From the NCBI RefSeq assembly GCF_001679725.1, contig NZ_CP016282.1, forward strand, positions 3,720,001 through 3,784,000: DNA of 64,000 bases. The letters are read 5' to 3'. Made by a program: the position numbers and the translations under genes. Numbering within the stretch: position 1 is the first letter of the stretch; each line of letters starts with the position of its first letter. The notes under the pieces are model-generated. The model ran no database searches, was not told the origin of the DNA, and was given only the letters and a program-made list of their open reading frames with translations. This DNA is from Cryobacterium arcticum. GTDB taxonomy: Bacteria; Actinomycetota; Actinomycetes; Actinomycetales; Microbacteriaceae. Of the stretch, positions 7,227 to 15,369 are shown in pieces.

Positions 7227-9407
7227 ATGTCCCAGCACCACGCCGTCGTTGATCGCCATCCCGCCGACGAAGCCGGCGCCACCAACGAACCGGCCGTCAT
7301 CCATCTCCGTAACGGCGGAACCAGTGTTCTCGTCGACACGAGCGGCCCCGCCCTCCCGGTGATCGTGCACTGGGGCGCCGACCTCGGTTCACCTGACTCC
7401 ACGGAGCTCGACGCCATCGTGTTGGCCGCCCAGCCCCAGCGGGTGTCCGGCGGCCTCGACATCCCGGCGCGCCTCAGCCTGCTGCCCCAGGAGTCCACGG
7501 GCTGGCAGGGCACCCCCGGCCTCACCGGCAGCCGCGCCGGACGCTTCTTCTCGCCGGCATTGCTCACCACCGCCATCCAGCACACCCGCAGCACCCTCAC
7601 CGTGCACGCCGCCGACGCCGTCAGCGGGCTCATCCTCCGCATCGACCTGACCGTCGACGACGCCGGCGTGCTCGGCTCCGGGCTCACGCTCACCAACACC
7701 GGTGAGGACCACTACGACCTCGCCGATCTCTGCGTCACACTGCCCCTCCCGGCCACGGCGACCGAGATCCTCGACACCACCGGCCGGCACCTGCGCGAGC
7801 GCACCCCGCAGCGGCACGGGTTCACCATCGGCCGACACCAGCGGGACAGCCGCAAGGGCCGCCCCGGCGCGGATGCAACCCTGCTGCTGGCCGCCGGCAC
7901 TCCCGGCTTCGGCTTCGAGCGCGGTCTCGTGCACGCCGTGCACCTCGCCTGGAGCGGCAACCACCGCCTCGCCGCCGAGAAGCTCATCACCGGCTCCAGC
8001 TTCCTGCAAGCCGGCGAGCTCCTCGCCGCCGGCGAGATCCGGCTCGCTCCTGGTGCGAGTTACAGCACCCCGACCGTGATCGCGTCCTGGGGCGAGGGAC
8101 TCACGGAGCTCTCGGCACGCATCCACACTCGTCTGCGGGCCCGCCCCACACACCCGGCGGCCCCGCGCCCGGTCACCCTGAACACCTGGGAGGCCGTGTA
8201 CTTCGATCACGACCTCGCCCGGCTCACGACCCTGGCGGAAGCCGCCGCCCGAGTGGGTGTGGAACGGTACGTACTGGACGACGGCTGGTTCCACGGGCGC
8301 CGCGACGACACCAGCGGCCTGGGCGACTGGGTCGTCGACACCGACGTCTGGCCGGACGGCCTCGGCCCGCTCATCGACACCGTCACCGGCCTCGGCATGC
8401 AGTTCGGCCTCTGGGTCGAACCCGAAATGGTCAACCCCGAATCCGACCTGGCCCGCGCGCACCCCGACTGGATGCTTCAGGCCGCCGGACGGCTCCCCGT
8501 GGAGGGCCGCCAGCAGCAGGTACTCGATCTCTCACACCCGGGCGCGTATGCCTACCTGCTCGACCGTCTCGACGCACTGCTGGTGGAATACCCGATCGGC
8601 TACCTCAAGTGGGACCACAACCGGGATCTCATCGACGCGGGCAGCACGCTGACCGGCACTGCCGCCGTGCACGACAACGTGACAGCGCTCTACACGCTGC
8701 TCGACGAGCTCAAGGCCCGGCACCCCGGACTGGAGATCGAGAGCTGCGCCTCGGGCGGCGCCCGCGTCGACCTGGGCATCCTCGACCACACCGACCGCAT
8801 CTGGACCAGCGACTGCATCGACCCCATCGAGCGCCTCACCATCCAGAAGTACACGGGTCTGCTGGTTCCCTACGAGCTGATGGGCGCCCACATCAGCGGC
8901 CCCGTCTCGCACTCCACCGGCCGCCGCCACGAGCTCTCGCTGCGGGCCGGCGTGGCCCTTCTCGGCCACCTCGGCATCGAGTGGGACATCGCCGCCCTCT
9001 CCGACGCCGAGTACACCGAGCTGGCCGGCTGGATCGCCCTGTACAAGGCCAACCGCGACCTGCTCCACACCGGCACCAGCGTGCACGCCGACCACCCCGA
9101 CCCGGCCGTCGACCTGCGTGGCGTTGTCGCGGCAGACCGCAGCCGCGCCCTGTTCGTGTTCACCCAGGTGGCCGCGAGCACCTTCTACCCGGTCGGCACT
9201 CTCCGCTTCCCGGGCCTCGACGACGACCGCCAATACACCGTGCGGCCTCTCGCCCTCGAGTCCACCGGCACCGGCAACGGCCAGTCGCCGCTGGCCTGGA
9301 GTCAACGGCCGCTCACGATCTCCGGCCGGGCGCTCGGCACGATCGGGCTGCAGGGCCCGGTTCTTTTTCCCGAACATCTCGCGGTCTTTGAGATCACGTC
9401 CGCCTAA
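7227..9407 (+). CDS. Alpha-galactosidase, GH36 family
   Basis: A 726-residue cytoplasmic enzyme that releases alpha-1,6-linked galactose from raffinose- or melibiose-type sugars. It has an N-terminal beta-sandwich and a central TIM barrel with LDDGWFHGRRDD and GLWVEPEMVNPESD. The nucleophile Asp is in KWDHNRD (near residue 462) and the acid/base Asp in SDCIDP (near 529). ESCASGGARVDLG is also typical of GH36. The length is normal. The ATG at 7227 fits the promoter; an upstream GTG at 7179 would precede the predicted transcription start. It is the first gene of an operon with a sugar ABC importer. Confidence 0.92.
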   Translation: MSQHHAVVDRHPADEAGATNEPAVIHLRNGGTSVLVDTSGPALPVIVHWGADLGSPDSTELDAIVLAAQPQRVSGGLDIPARLSLLPQESTGWQGTPGLTGSRAGRFFSPALLTTAIQHTRSTLTVHAADAVSGLILRIDLTVDDAGVLGSGLTLTNTGEDHYDLADLCVTLPLPATATEILDTTGRHLRERTPQRHGFTIGRHQRDSRKGRPGADATLLLAAGTPGFGFERGLVHAVHLAWSGNHRLAAEKLITGSSFLQAGELLAAGEIRLAPGASYSTPTVIASWGEGLTELSARIHTRLRARPTHPAAPRPVTLNTWEAVYFDHDLARLTTLAEAAARVGVERYVLDDGWFHGRRDDTSGLGDWVVDTDVWPDGLGPLIDTVTGLGMQFGLWVEPEMVNPESDLARAHPDWMLQAAGRLPVEGRQQQVLDLSHPGAYAYLLDRLDALLVEYPIGYLKWDHNRDLIDAGSTLTGTAAVHDNVTALYTLLDELKARHPGLEIESCASGGARVDLGILDHTDRIWTSDCIDPIERLTIQKYTGLLVPYELMGAHISGPVSHSTGRRHELSLRAGVALLGHLGIEWDIAALSDAEYTELAGWIALYKANRDLLHTGTSVHADHPDPAVDLRGVVAADRSRALFVFTQVAASTFYPVGTLRFPGLDDDRQYTVRPLALESTGTGNGQSPLAWSQRPLTISGRALGTIGLQGPVLFPEHLAVFEITSA

Positions 9408-9440
9408 AGTCTTTTAGCGGATCTAGCGCAAGGAGGCGCC

Positions 9441-10757
9441 ATGCAGTCCCCCAGTTCCACCCATCCGAGACGTCGCCGGCTCCGCCGCGCCACAGCTGTG
9501 CTGGCCGCCGCGGCCACCCTCGCCGCTCTGAGCGGATGCTCCGCCGGCGACGACGGTCAGGTCACGCTGAACTTCTTCCAGTTCAAGCCGGAGGCCGTGG
9601 GCAACTTCACGGCGATCATCAAGGACTTCGAGGCCCAGAACCCGGGCATCCGGGTCATCCAGAACTCGGTGCCCGACCCGGACACCGCCATCCGCACCCT
9701 GCTCGTCAAGGACAAGGTGCCCGATGTGCTCACGCTGAACGCCAACGGCAACTACGGCGAGCTGGCCCGCGCCTGCATCTTCGCCGACCTCGCCGACGAG
9801 CAGGTCACCACAACCGTGAACCCCGCCGTGCAGGACATCGTGCAAGCACTCGGCACCTGCTCCGCCGACGGCGCCGACGAAGTGAACGCGCTGCCGTTCG
9901 CCAGCAACGCCAGCGGCATCCTCTACAACCCCGAGATCTTCGCCGCCAACGGCGTGGACGTGCCCACGACCTGGTCCGAGCTGATCGCGGCCGCCGATAC
10001 TTTCCAGGCCAACGGGGTCACCCCGTTCTTCTGCACCCTCAAGGACGCCTGGACCGCCTCGCCCGCCTTCGTCAACCTGGGCGGCACCCTCATGCCGGAC
10101 GGCTTCTTCGACGCCCTCCGCGCCGAGGGCTCCGAGGTCTCCGGTGGTGCCGTGTCGTTCGAGAACGACTTCGCGGATGCCGCCGCCAAGGAGGTGGAGC
10201 TGTTCAGCTACTGCCAGGACAACTTCGCCAGCCGCGACTACAACTCCGGAAACAAGGCCTTCGCCGACGGTGAGTCGGCCATGTACCTGCAGGGCTCCTA
10301 TGCGATCCCGGCCATCCGAGCCAACAACCCGGACGCCGCCATCGGCTCCTTCCCGTACCCGGTCACCGACGACGCCGATTCCCGCGTCGTGGTCTCCGGC
10401 GTCGACGTGGGCATCGCCATCGGCCGCAACACCCCGCACCCCGTCGAGGCGCAGAAGTTCGTCGACTACCTCATGTCGCCCGACGTCGTCACCGCGTACT
10501 CCGAGGCGCAGAGCACCTTCTCGCCGCTGGCGGACGCCACGCCCAACAGCGACCCCGCCCTGGCCGGCCTCGAACCGTACTTCAGTGCGGGCAAGATCAT
10601 CGGCTTCATCGACCACCAGATCCCCGCGGCGGTGCCGCTGGTCAACATGCTGCAGTCGCTCGTGATCACCGGGAACACCGAGGCCTTCCTCGAGGATCTC
10701 GACTCCGAGTGGAGCAAGGTCGCCGCCCGCACCACGACACAGAGACAGGGCAAGTGA
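9441..10757 (+). CDS. Sugar ABC transporter substrate-binding lipoprotein
   Basis: A 438-residue extracellular solute-binding protein (family 1). It has an Arg-rich n-region, a hydrophobic core and a lipobox LSGC at residues 30-33, so it is anchored to the outer face of the membrane. The mature part starts with VTLNFFQFKPEAVGNFT and has the usual two-lobe pattern (GILYNPEIFAANGVDVPTTW). A strong AAGGAGG site precedes the ATG. It lies 33 bases after the alpha-galactosidase and directly before two permeases, so an alpha-galactoside is the likely ligand. Confidence 0.9.
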   Translation: MQSPSSTHPRRRRLRRATAVLAAAATLAALSGCSAGDDGQVTLNFFQFKPEAVGNFTAIIKDFEAQNPGIRVIQNSVPDPDTAIRTLLVKDKVPDVLTLNANGNYGELARACIFADLADEQVTTTVNPAVQDIVQALGTCSADGADEVNALPFASNASGILYNPEIFAANGVDVPTTWSELIAAADTFQANGVTPFFCTLKDAWTASPAFVNLGGTLMPDGFFDALRAEGSEVSGGAVSFENDFADAAAKEVELFSYCQDNFASRDYNSGNKAFADGESAMYLQGSYAIPAIRANNPDAAIGSFPYPVTDDADSRVVVSGVDVGIAIGRNTPHPVEAQKFVDYLMSPDVVTAYSEAQSTFSPLADATPNSDPALAGLEPYFSAGKIIGFIDHQIPAAVPLVNMLQSLVITGNTEAFLEDLDSEWSKVAARTTTQRQGK

Positions 10758-10758
10758 G

Positions 10759-11694
10759 ATGACCGACACGATCTCGCGGGCAGAGAAGCCCGCCGCAGCA
10801 CCCAAACCGGCACGCACCCGGTCGAATATCGCCCGCACGCCCCGCACCTTCTACTGGATGGTCGTGCCGGCCGTCGTGATCTTCTTCGGCCTGCACACCA
10901 TTCCGGTGCTCTCCGGCATGTTCTTCAGCCTCACCAACTACGCCGGCTACGGCACCTGGGACCTGGTCGGCTTCTCCAACTACATCAACCTGTTCCAGGA
11001 CGACCGGGTGCTCAACTCCTACGGGTTCACCTTCGGCTTCGCCATCGTGTCGACCGTGCTGGTGAACGTGATCGCGTTGGCGATCGCGCTGGGCCTCAAC
11101 TCCAAGATCAAGTTCCAGGCGGCGTTCCGCGGGGTGTTCTTCATCCCCTACGTGCTCGCGATCCTGATCATCGGCTACGTGTTCAACTACCTGTTCGCCA
11201 ACTCGTTCCCGACGATCTTCACGGCGCTGGGCCTGCCTGGCCTGTCGGGCAACCTGCTGGCCAGCCCCGACTTCGCCTGGATCGGCATCGTCATCACAAC
11301 GGTCTGGCAGGCGGCGGCGTTCAACGTCATCCTCTACCTGGCCGGGCTGCAGACGATCTCCGCCGACCTCTACGAGGCCGCCGCCATCGACGGTGCGAGC
11401 GGCTGGCGCCGGTTCCGGTCGATCACCTTCCCGCTGATCGGCGCGTACTTCACCATCAACATGGTGCTGTCGTTCAAGTCGTTCCTGCAGGTCTTCGACC
11501 AGATCGTGGCCCTCACCGCGGGAGGCCCGGGCACGTCCACCGAATCCATCGCCCTGGTCATCTTCCGAGGCGGCTTCCAGGGCGGCGAATACGGCTACCA
11601 GATGGCCAACGCCGTCGTGTACCTCTTCGTCATCATCATCGTTTCATTTCTCCAGCTGCGCATCCTGCAGCGCCGGGAGGCGAGCTTCTCATGA
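10759..11694 (+). CDS. Sugar ABC transporter permease (MalF/UgpA type)
   Basis: A 311-residue inner-membrane permease with about six transmembrane segments. The cytoplasmic EAA loop reads EAAAIDGASGWRRFRSITFP (near residues 205-224), which docks the ATPase. Typical CUT1 features include FSLTNYAGYG after the first helix and ALTAGGPGTSTE near the end. One base separates it from the binding-protein stop, and it overlaps the next permease by ATGA. No ATPase is encoded with it, so a shared MsmK/MalK-like subunit is presumed. Confidence 0.9.
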   Translation: MTDTISRAEKPAAAPKPARTRSNIARTPRTFYWMVVPAVVIFFGLHTIPVLSGMFFSLTNYAGYGTWDLVGFSNYINLFQDDRVLNSYGFTFGFAIVSTVLVNVIALAIALGLNSKIKFQAAFRGVFFIPYVLAILIIGYVFNYLFANSFPTIFTALGLPGLSGNLLASPDFAWIGIVITTVWQAAAFNVILYLAGLQTISADLYEAAAIDGASGWRRFRSITFPLIGAYFTINMVLSFKSFLQVFDQIVALTAGGPGTSTESIALVIFRGGFQGGEYGYQMANAVVYLFVIIIVSFLQLRILQRREASFS

Positions 11695-12602
11695 CCGACA
11701 CACTCACCAGCACCACGGCCCCACTGCCCGAGAGTCCGGATGCGCCCACCCGCGCCCCGCGTACCCGCCGGCGGCTCGACGGCGGCAACGGCGGCACCAA
11801 CTGGTGGCTCACCGCTCTCATCGCGGTGTGCTCCCTCACGGTTCTGATCCCGCTGTACTTCACCGTGGTCACGGCGCTCAAGACGCCCGACCAGCTCGGC
11901 GGCACCGGGTTCGAGCTGCCCACCAGTATCCGCTGGGAGAACTTCGCGGATGCCTACCAGCTGACGAACTTCCCCCGGGCGCTGATGAACACGGCCCTGA
12001 TCACGGTGGGCGCGGTGTTCCTCACCCTGCTCACCAACTCGCTGGTCGCCTACGCGATCGCCCGCAACATGCACAAGAAGTTCTTCAAGGGGCTGTACTT
12101 CTACTTCCTCGCGGCGATCTTCGTGCCGTTCCCGATCATCATGCTCCCGGTGGTCAAGGAGACCGCACTGCTCGGCCTGGACACCCCGGTGGGCCTGATC
12201 CTGCTGTACACGGTCTACGGGCTCTCGTTCAACATCTTCATCTTCGTCGCCTACATCAACTCCATTCCGGTGGAGCTCGAGGAGGCGGCGCGGCTGGACG
12301 GCGCGAGCACCTGGGGCGTGTTCTGGAAGGTGATCTTCCCGCTGCTCTCCCCTATGAACGCCACGGTCGGCATCCTCACCTGCGTCTGGGCGTGGAACGA
12401 CTTCCTGCTGCCGCTGGTGGTGCTCTCCGACCCGTCGGCACAGACCCTGCCGTTGGCGCAGTTCATCTTCCAGGGCCAGTTCAACACCAACTACCCGGTG
12501 GCGTTCGCGTCCTACCTGATGGCCTTGGCGCCGCTGCTGATCGTCTACGTGATCGCGCAGAAGTGGGTGGTGAGCGGGGTCACCCGCGGCTCGGTGAAGT
12601 AG
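11691..12602 (+). CDS. Sugar ABC transporter permease (MalG/UgpE type)
   Basis: A 303-residue inner-membrane permease and partner of the preceding one. The N-terminus is a Pro/Arg-rich cytoplasmic tail, followed by about six transmembrane helices. The EAA loop is EEAARLDGASTWGVFWKVIF (near residues 198-217), and VWAWNDFLLPLVVL is a typical CUT1 segment. It closes the alpha-galactosidase/ABC operon. No clear terminator hairpin follows; the next 120 bases instead hold what looks like a gene remnant. Confidence 0.9.
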   Translation: MTDTLTSTTAPLPESPDAPTRAPRTRRRLDGGNGGTNWWLTALIAVCSLTVLIPLYFTVVTALKTPDQLGGTGFELPTSIRWENFADAYQLTNFPRALMNTALITVGAVFLTLLTNSLVAYAIARNMHKKFFKGLYFYFLAAIFVPFPIIMLPVVKETALLGLDTPVGLILLYTVYGLSFNIFIFVAYINSIPVELEEAARLDGASTWGVFWKVIFPLLSPMNATVGILTCVWAWNDFLLPLVVLSDPSAQTLPLAQFIFQGQFNTNYPVAFASYLMALAPLLIVYVIAQKWVVSGVTRGSVK

Positions 12603-12617
12603 CCGGCTCCTCCTGGC

Positions 12618-12722
12618 CTGACCGAGGCCGACGCCCTGCGTCGACGCGCCGACCACGAATCGCGCTCGATGCAGGACGTCGCCCGGCAGGTTGCCTGGGC
12701 CTGGGCGGGCCTGCGAGGCAAG
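12618..12722 (+). pseudogene. Possible remnant of an ANTAR-domain protein
   Basis: Immediately after the permease stop, the forward frame reads LTEADALRRRADHESRSMQD, then VARQVAWAWAGLRG. This resembles the last helices of an RNA-binding ANTAR domain (pattern EADAxxxLRxxAxxxxRxxxDVAxxVV). There is no start codon, and the first two thirds of the domain are missing. The convergent membrane-protein gene ends at 12723, at the right edge. It may be a decayed C-terminal scrap left by a deletion. The match is judged by eye and could be chance. Confidence 0.3.
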
Positions 12723-13244
12723 CTAATGCACCAGGATCTTCAGCAGCACGGCCAGCAGTCCCAGCGCCGCGGTGGCCAGTGCGCCGCACACCCGCCAGTA
12801 CCAGGTGACTCCGGTTCCGCCGAAGGCGATCCAGCCCACCACGGCGAGCAGCCCTACCTCCACCCACAGCGCCGTCCAGTAGGCCACCTCGCCCTCGTGC
12901 ACCCCGAACAGGCCCAGCAGCAGGAACACCAACGGCAGCACCCCGGCCAGCAGCAGCCCCTCGGATTCGACCAGCGCGCCGCGCACCGACGCCGCCACCC
13001 GCACGGTCTCGGCGTCCGGCCGCTTGCGTTGCGCGGCGACCGTGTAGGCGAAGACCTCGGTCGCCCAGAACACCAGCACGCTGAGAAGCGTGATCGCGAA
13101 GACATCCAGGATGCCGCCGCCCTCGTCCGCCACTGCGATCACGACGCAGACGAGCACCGACCCGGAGATCAGCTCCGGGCTGATGAACCGCCGGCGCAGG
13201 CTCGCGGTCGACCAGCGGCCCGTCGCATCCGCATCCACTCGCAT
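12723..13244 (-). CDS. Hypothetical membrane protein
   Basis: A 173-residue protein with about four hydrophobic segments, near residues 28-45, 48-66, 95-115 and 125-172, and an Arg-rich connecting loop (AAQRKRPDAETVRV). I do not recognise the family. Several acidic residues lie in or near the membrane segments. The ATG at 13244 is preferred because an AGGGG site lies just upstream; an ATG at 13262 has none. It is downstream of a TetR gene on the same strand (88-base gap) and may be co-transcribed with it. Confidence 0.6.
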   Translation of the reverse strand: MRVDADATGRWSTASLRRRFISPELISGSVLVCVVIAVADEGGGILDVFAITLLSVLVFWATEVFAYTVAAQRKRPDAETVRVAASVRGALVESEGLLLAGVLPLVFLLLGLFGVHEGEVAYWTALWVEVGLLAVVGWIAFGGTGVTWYWRVCGALATAALGLLAVLLKILVH

Positions 13245-13331
13245 CCATCCCCTGCCGCGCATCGGCAGCTTTGCTACGAACTGTGCCCCGACCCCCGACC
13301 GGCGTCTAGGCCTGTCCGCGGAACGGCTCAC

Positions 13332-13889
13332 TCAGCCGACCGGCGCCTCCCGCGTGGCCGTGATCGCCGCGACGATCCGCTCGACCCCGTATTGCCAGGC
13401 GGTCTCGACGTTGCCGCCGAGATTGAAGCCGCCGTTCAGCTCCATGGTGATGAAGCCGGCCGCCCACGCGGTCAAGGTGCGGGCCGCCTCGAGGGCATGT
13501 TCCTCGCCCGCCAGTTCATCGGCCACACGCAGGATGGCCGCACTCGCCGCCCGCACGAATTCGTCGCCGACCGCGGGCACGCCGGGCCCGGGCGTCATGA
13601 TCAGCTGAAAAGCGGCCGGTCGCTCGTGACCGATCGCGCGCAGCGCGTTGGCCAGCTCGACCGGCCCGACGGCGGCATCCAGCCGGCCGGCGAGCTCGGT
13701 GATGGTGGTCTCCGCGACCAGCTGGATCAGCCGTTCCCGGCTGGGCACTCTCTTGTACAGCGACGGCGCCCGCACACCGACGCGCTGGGCGACGGCCTGC
13801 ATGGTCACCCCCGCGAGCCCGCTCTGCTCGAGCAGGTCAGCAGCGGCGAGCACGATGGCGTCGAGAGAAGTCCGGTCTGGAGTGGGCAT
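13332..13889 (-). CDS. TetR/AcrR-family regulator
   Basis: A 185-residue regulator. The N-terminal HTH (SGLAGVTMQAVAQRVGVRAP followed by SLYKRVPSR) is typical of TetR, and the C-terminus is an all-helical ligand domain (TetR_C_33-like, WAAGFITMELNGGFNLGG). The start is the ATG at 13889. An upstream ATG at 13919 would place the operator repeats inside the gene. It is divergent from a metallo-beta-lactamase-fold gene, and the 53-base gap holds repeated ATAGCCAT-type sites. It probably represses both itself and that gene. Confidence 0.87.
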   Translation of the reverse strand: MPTPDRTSLDAIVLAAADLLEQSGLAGVTMQAVAQRVGVRAPSLYKRVPSRERLIQLVAETTITELAGRLDAAVGPVELANALRAIGHERPAAFQLIMTPGPGVPAVGDEFVRAASAAILRVADELAGEEHALEAARTLTAWAAGFITMELNGGFNLGGNVETAWQYGVERIVAAITATREAPVG

Positions 13890-13898
13890 GATTCGAGT

Positions 13899-13941
13899 AT
13901 AGCTATTGACGATAGCCATGATGGCTATGTAGCATAGCCAT
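13899..13941. promoter_or_regulatory. TetR operator cluster between divergent genes
   Basis: Four related 8-base sites fill the divergent gap: ATAGCTAT (13899-13906), ATAGCCAT (13912-13919), its inverted copy ATGGCTAT (13921-13928), and ATAGCCAT (13934-13941). The middle pair is a perfect 17-base palindrome centred on G13920. The last site ends one base before the ATG at 13943. The TetR protein encoded at 13332 is the obvious binder. Confidence 0.7.
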
Positions 13942-13942
13942 C

Positions 13943-14659
13943 ATGAAACTCGGACCTCACCTCCACCGCATCGGCAACGACATCGTCGCCGTCTACCTCG
14001 TCGACACCGACGAGGGAGTGACCGTCATCGACGCCGGGCTGCCCGGTCTCTGGCGCGAACTACTCACCGAACTCGCCTCCATGGGCCGCACCCTCGCCGA
14101 CGTGAAGGGCGTGATCCTCACCCACGGTGACGGCGATCATGTCGGCTTCGCCGAACGCCTGCGCCGCGATCACGGCGTGCCCGTCTTCGTGCACCCCGGT
14201 GACGCCGACCGCGCGAAGGGCGGTAAGAAGCCGGCCAACGCCAAGCAGTCGATGAAACTCGGCCCCCTCTTGGGCTTCGTCGGCTACTCCCTCCGCAAGG
14301 GCGGCATACGCGCGACCTACCTAACCGAGGTCGCCCTCGCGCACGACGGCGAGACTCTCGACCTGCCCGGCGCACCCCGGATCATCGCGCTGCCCGGGCA
14401 CTCGGCCGGCAGCATCGCGATCCACGTTCCGGTCGCCGACGCCGTTTTCGTCGGCGACGGACTCACCACCCGTCACGTGCTCACCGGCCAGATGGGCCCA
14501 CAGCCGGCGCCGTTCACCGACGAACCGGACCAGGCGATCGCCTCGCTCCGGGCTCTGCTGCCCACCGGTGCAACCTGGGTGCTGCCCGGCCACGGCGCCC
14601 CGTGGAACGGCGGGGTCGCCGCAGCGGTCGCCGCGGTCGAGAAGGCGGCGCACGCCTGA
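13943..14659 (+). CDS. Metallo-beta-lactamase-fold hydrolase
   Basis: A 238-residue MBL-fold protein. The metal-binding motif is THGDGDHVG near residues 53-61, the HxDxDH variant of HxHxDH. A second ligand block is LPGHSAGSIAIHV near 151-163, followed by FVGDG and the C-terminal LPGHG. MBL enzymes hydrolyse esters, thioesters, lactones or lactams; AHL lactonase-like or detoxification roles are possible but unproven. There is no signal peptide, so it is cytoplasmic. It is controlled by the divergent TetR through the sites at 13899-13941. Confidence 0.85.
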   Translation: MKLGPHLHRIGNDIVAVYLVDTDEGVTVIDAGLPGLWRELLTELASMGRTLADVKGVILTHGDGDHVGFAERLRRDHGVPVFVHPGDADRAKGGKKPANAKQSMKLGPLLGFVGYSLRKGGIRATYLTEVALAHDGETLDLPGAPRIIALPGHSAGSIAIHVPVADAVFVGDGLTTRHVLTGQMGPQPAPFTDEPDQAIASLRALLPTGATWVLPGHGAPWNGGVAAAVAAVEKAAHA

Positions 14660-14677
14660 CGACCAAGCCGGAGCGAG

Positions 14678-15309
14678 TCAGGCCCCGGTTGGGATGGGCG
14701 CCAGGACGGTGCGGATCTGGTCACGGATATCAGCGAGCACGGCATTGTCGTTCCATTCCAGGTAGACGATGGCAGTGACACTGATGTGGATGATCGCACT
14801 GACCACGCGCGCCAACGTGGCCGCAGCGGCATTTCGAGCGCGCCGTCCCGAGCGAGGGCATGTGCGACACCCTCCTCGAGCCCGGCCGCGCGTGCCAGAC
14901 CTTCTCGACGGTTCGGTTCGGCGGGGTCACCGAAGACGAGTTCGTGCAGGTAGGTCCGACCGTTGTCGATCCGCTCTCTGGCACAGACGACCACAGGTCG
15001 GATTACGGCCATGACTGATTCCAAAACATCCGCGGCGCCCGACGGATCCGCGGCGATCGCGACCAGACCCTCCTCGATGGCGGCGGCGAATTTGTCGTTC
15101 TGAACCATGATCAACAGTCCCGACTTCGTCGAGGCATACAGGAACAGCGTTCCGATCGCGACGTCCGCCCGGTCGGCGATCTGCTGTGTCGTGACTGCCC
15201 CAACGCCGTGTTGGTCGAACAGTTCGCGTGCCGCATTCAGGATGCGTTCACGCTTGTCACGCTTTGCGCGCTCACGGCGCCCGAGGGGCATGTTCTCCTT
15301 TCTTGACAT
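14678..15309 (-). pseudogene. TetR/AcrR regulator with a frameshift
   Basis: The frame starting at 15309 (MSRKENMPLGRRERAKRDKR) encodes a TetR HTH and ligand domain up to about 14845, then runs into unrelated sequence overlapping the gene before it. One frame over, the sequence continues as NAAATLARVVSAI and ends TVLAPIPTGA at a stop at 14678-14680. This matches the paralogue at 18946 (ATAATLAHVVSAI). A single missing base in GGCGCG near 14839-14844 explains the break. It is either a recent pseudogene or a sequencing error. It is divergent from the hydrolase/oxidoreductase operon at 15370. Confidence 0.75.
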
Positions 15310-15331
15310 TGTTTATGATGACACTCATAAT
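15303..15331 (+). promoter_or_regulatory. Promoter and overlapping operator of the hydrolase/oxidoreductase operon
   Basis: A near-consensus promoter has TTGACA at 15303-15308 and CATAAT at 15326-15331, with 17 bases between them. Inside it lies the inverted repeat TTATGA/TCATAA (15313-15330, 6-base spacer), well placed for a repressor to block RNA polymerase. Transcription would start near 15338, which rules out the in-frame start at 15331 for the downstream hydrolase and supports ATG 15370. Confidence 0.65.
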
Positions 15332-15369
15332 TGAGCCTAGTCGGAAATAGCGCACGGGCAGGAGACATC

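Noticed and set aside
14473..15309. A single 278-residue TetR protein running to 14473
   Set aside because: Its last third is out of frame relative to the paralogue and overlaps the metallo-beta-lactamase gene; the correct tail lies in another frame.
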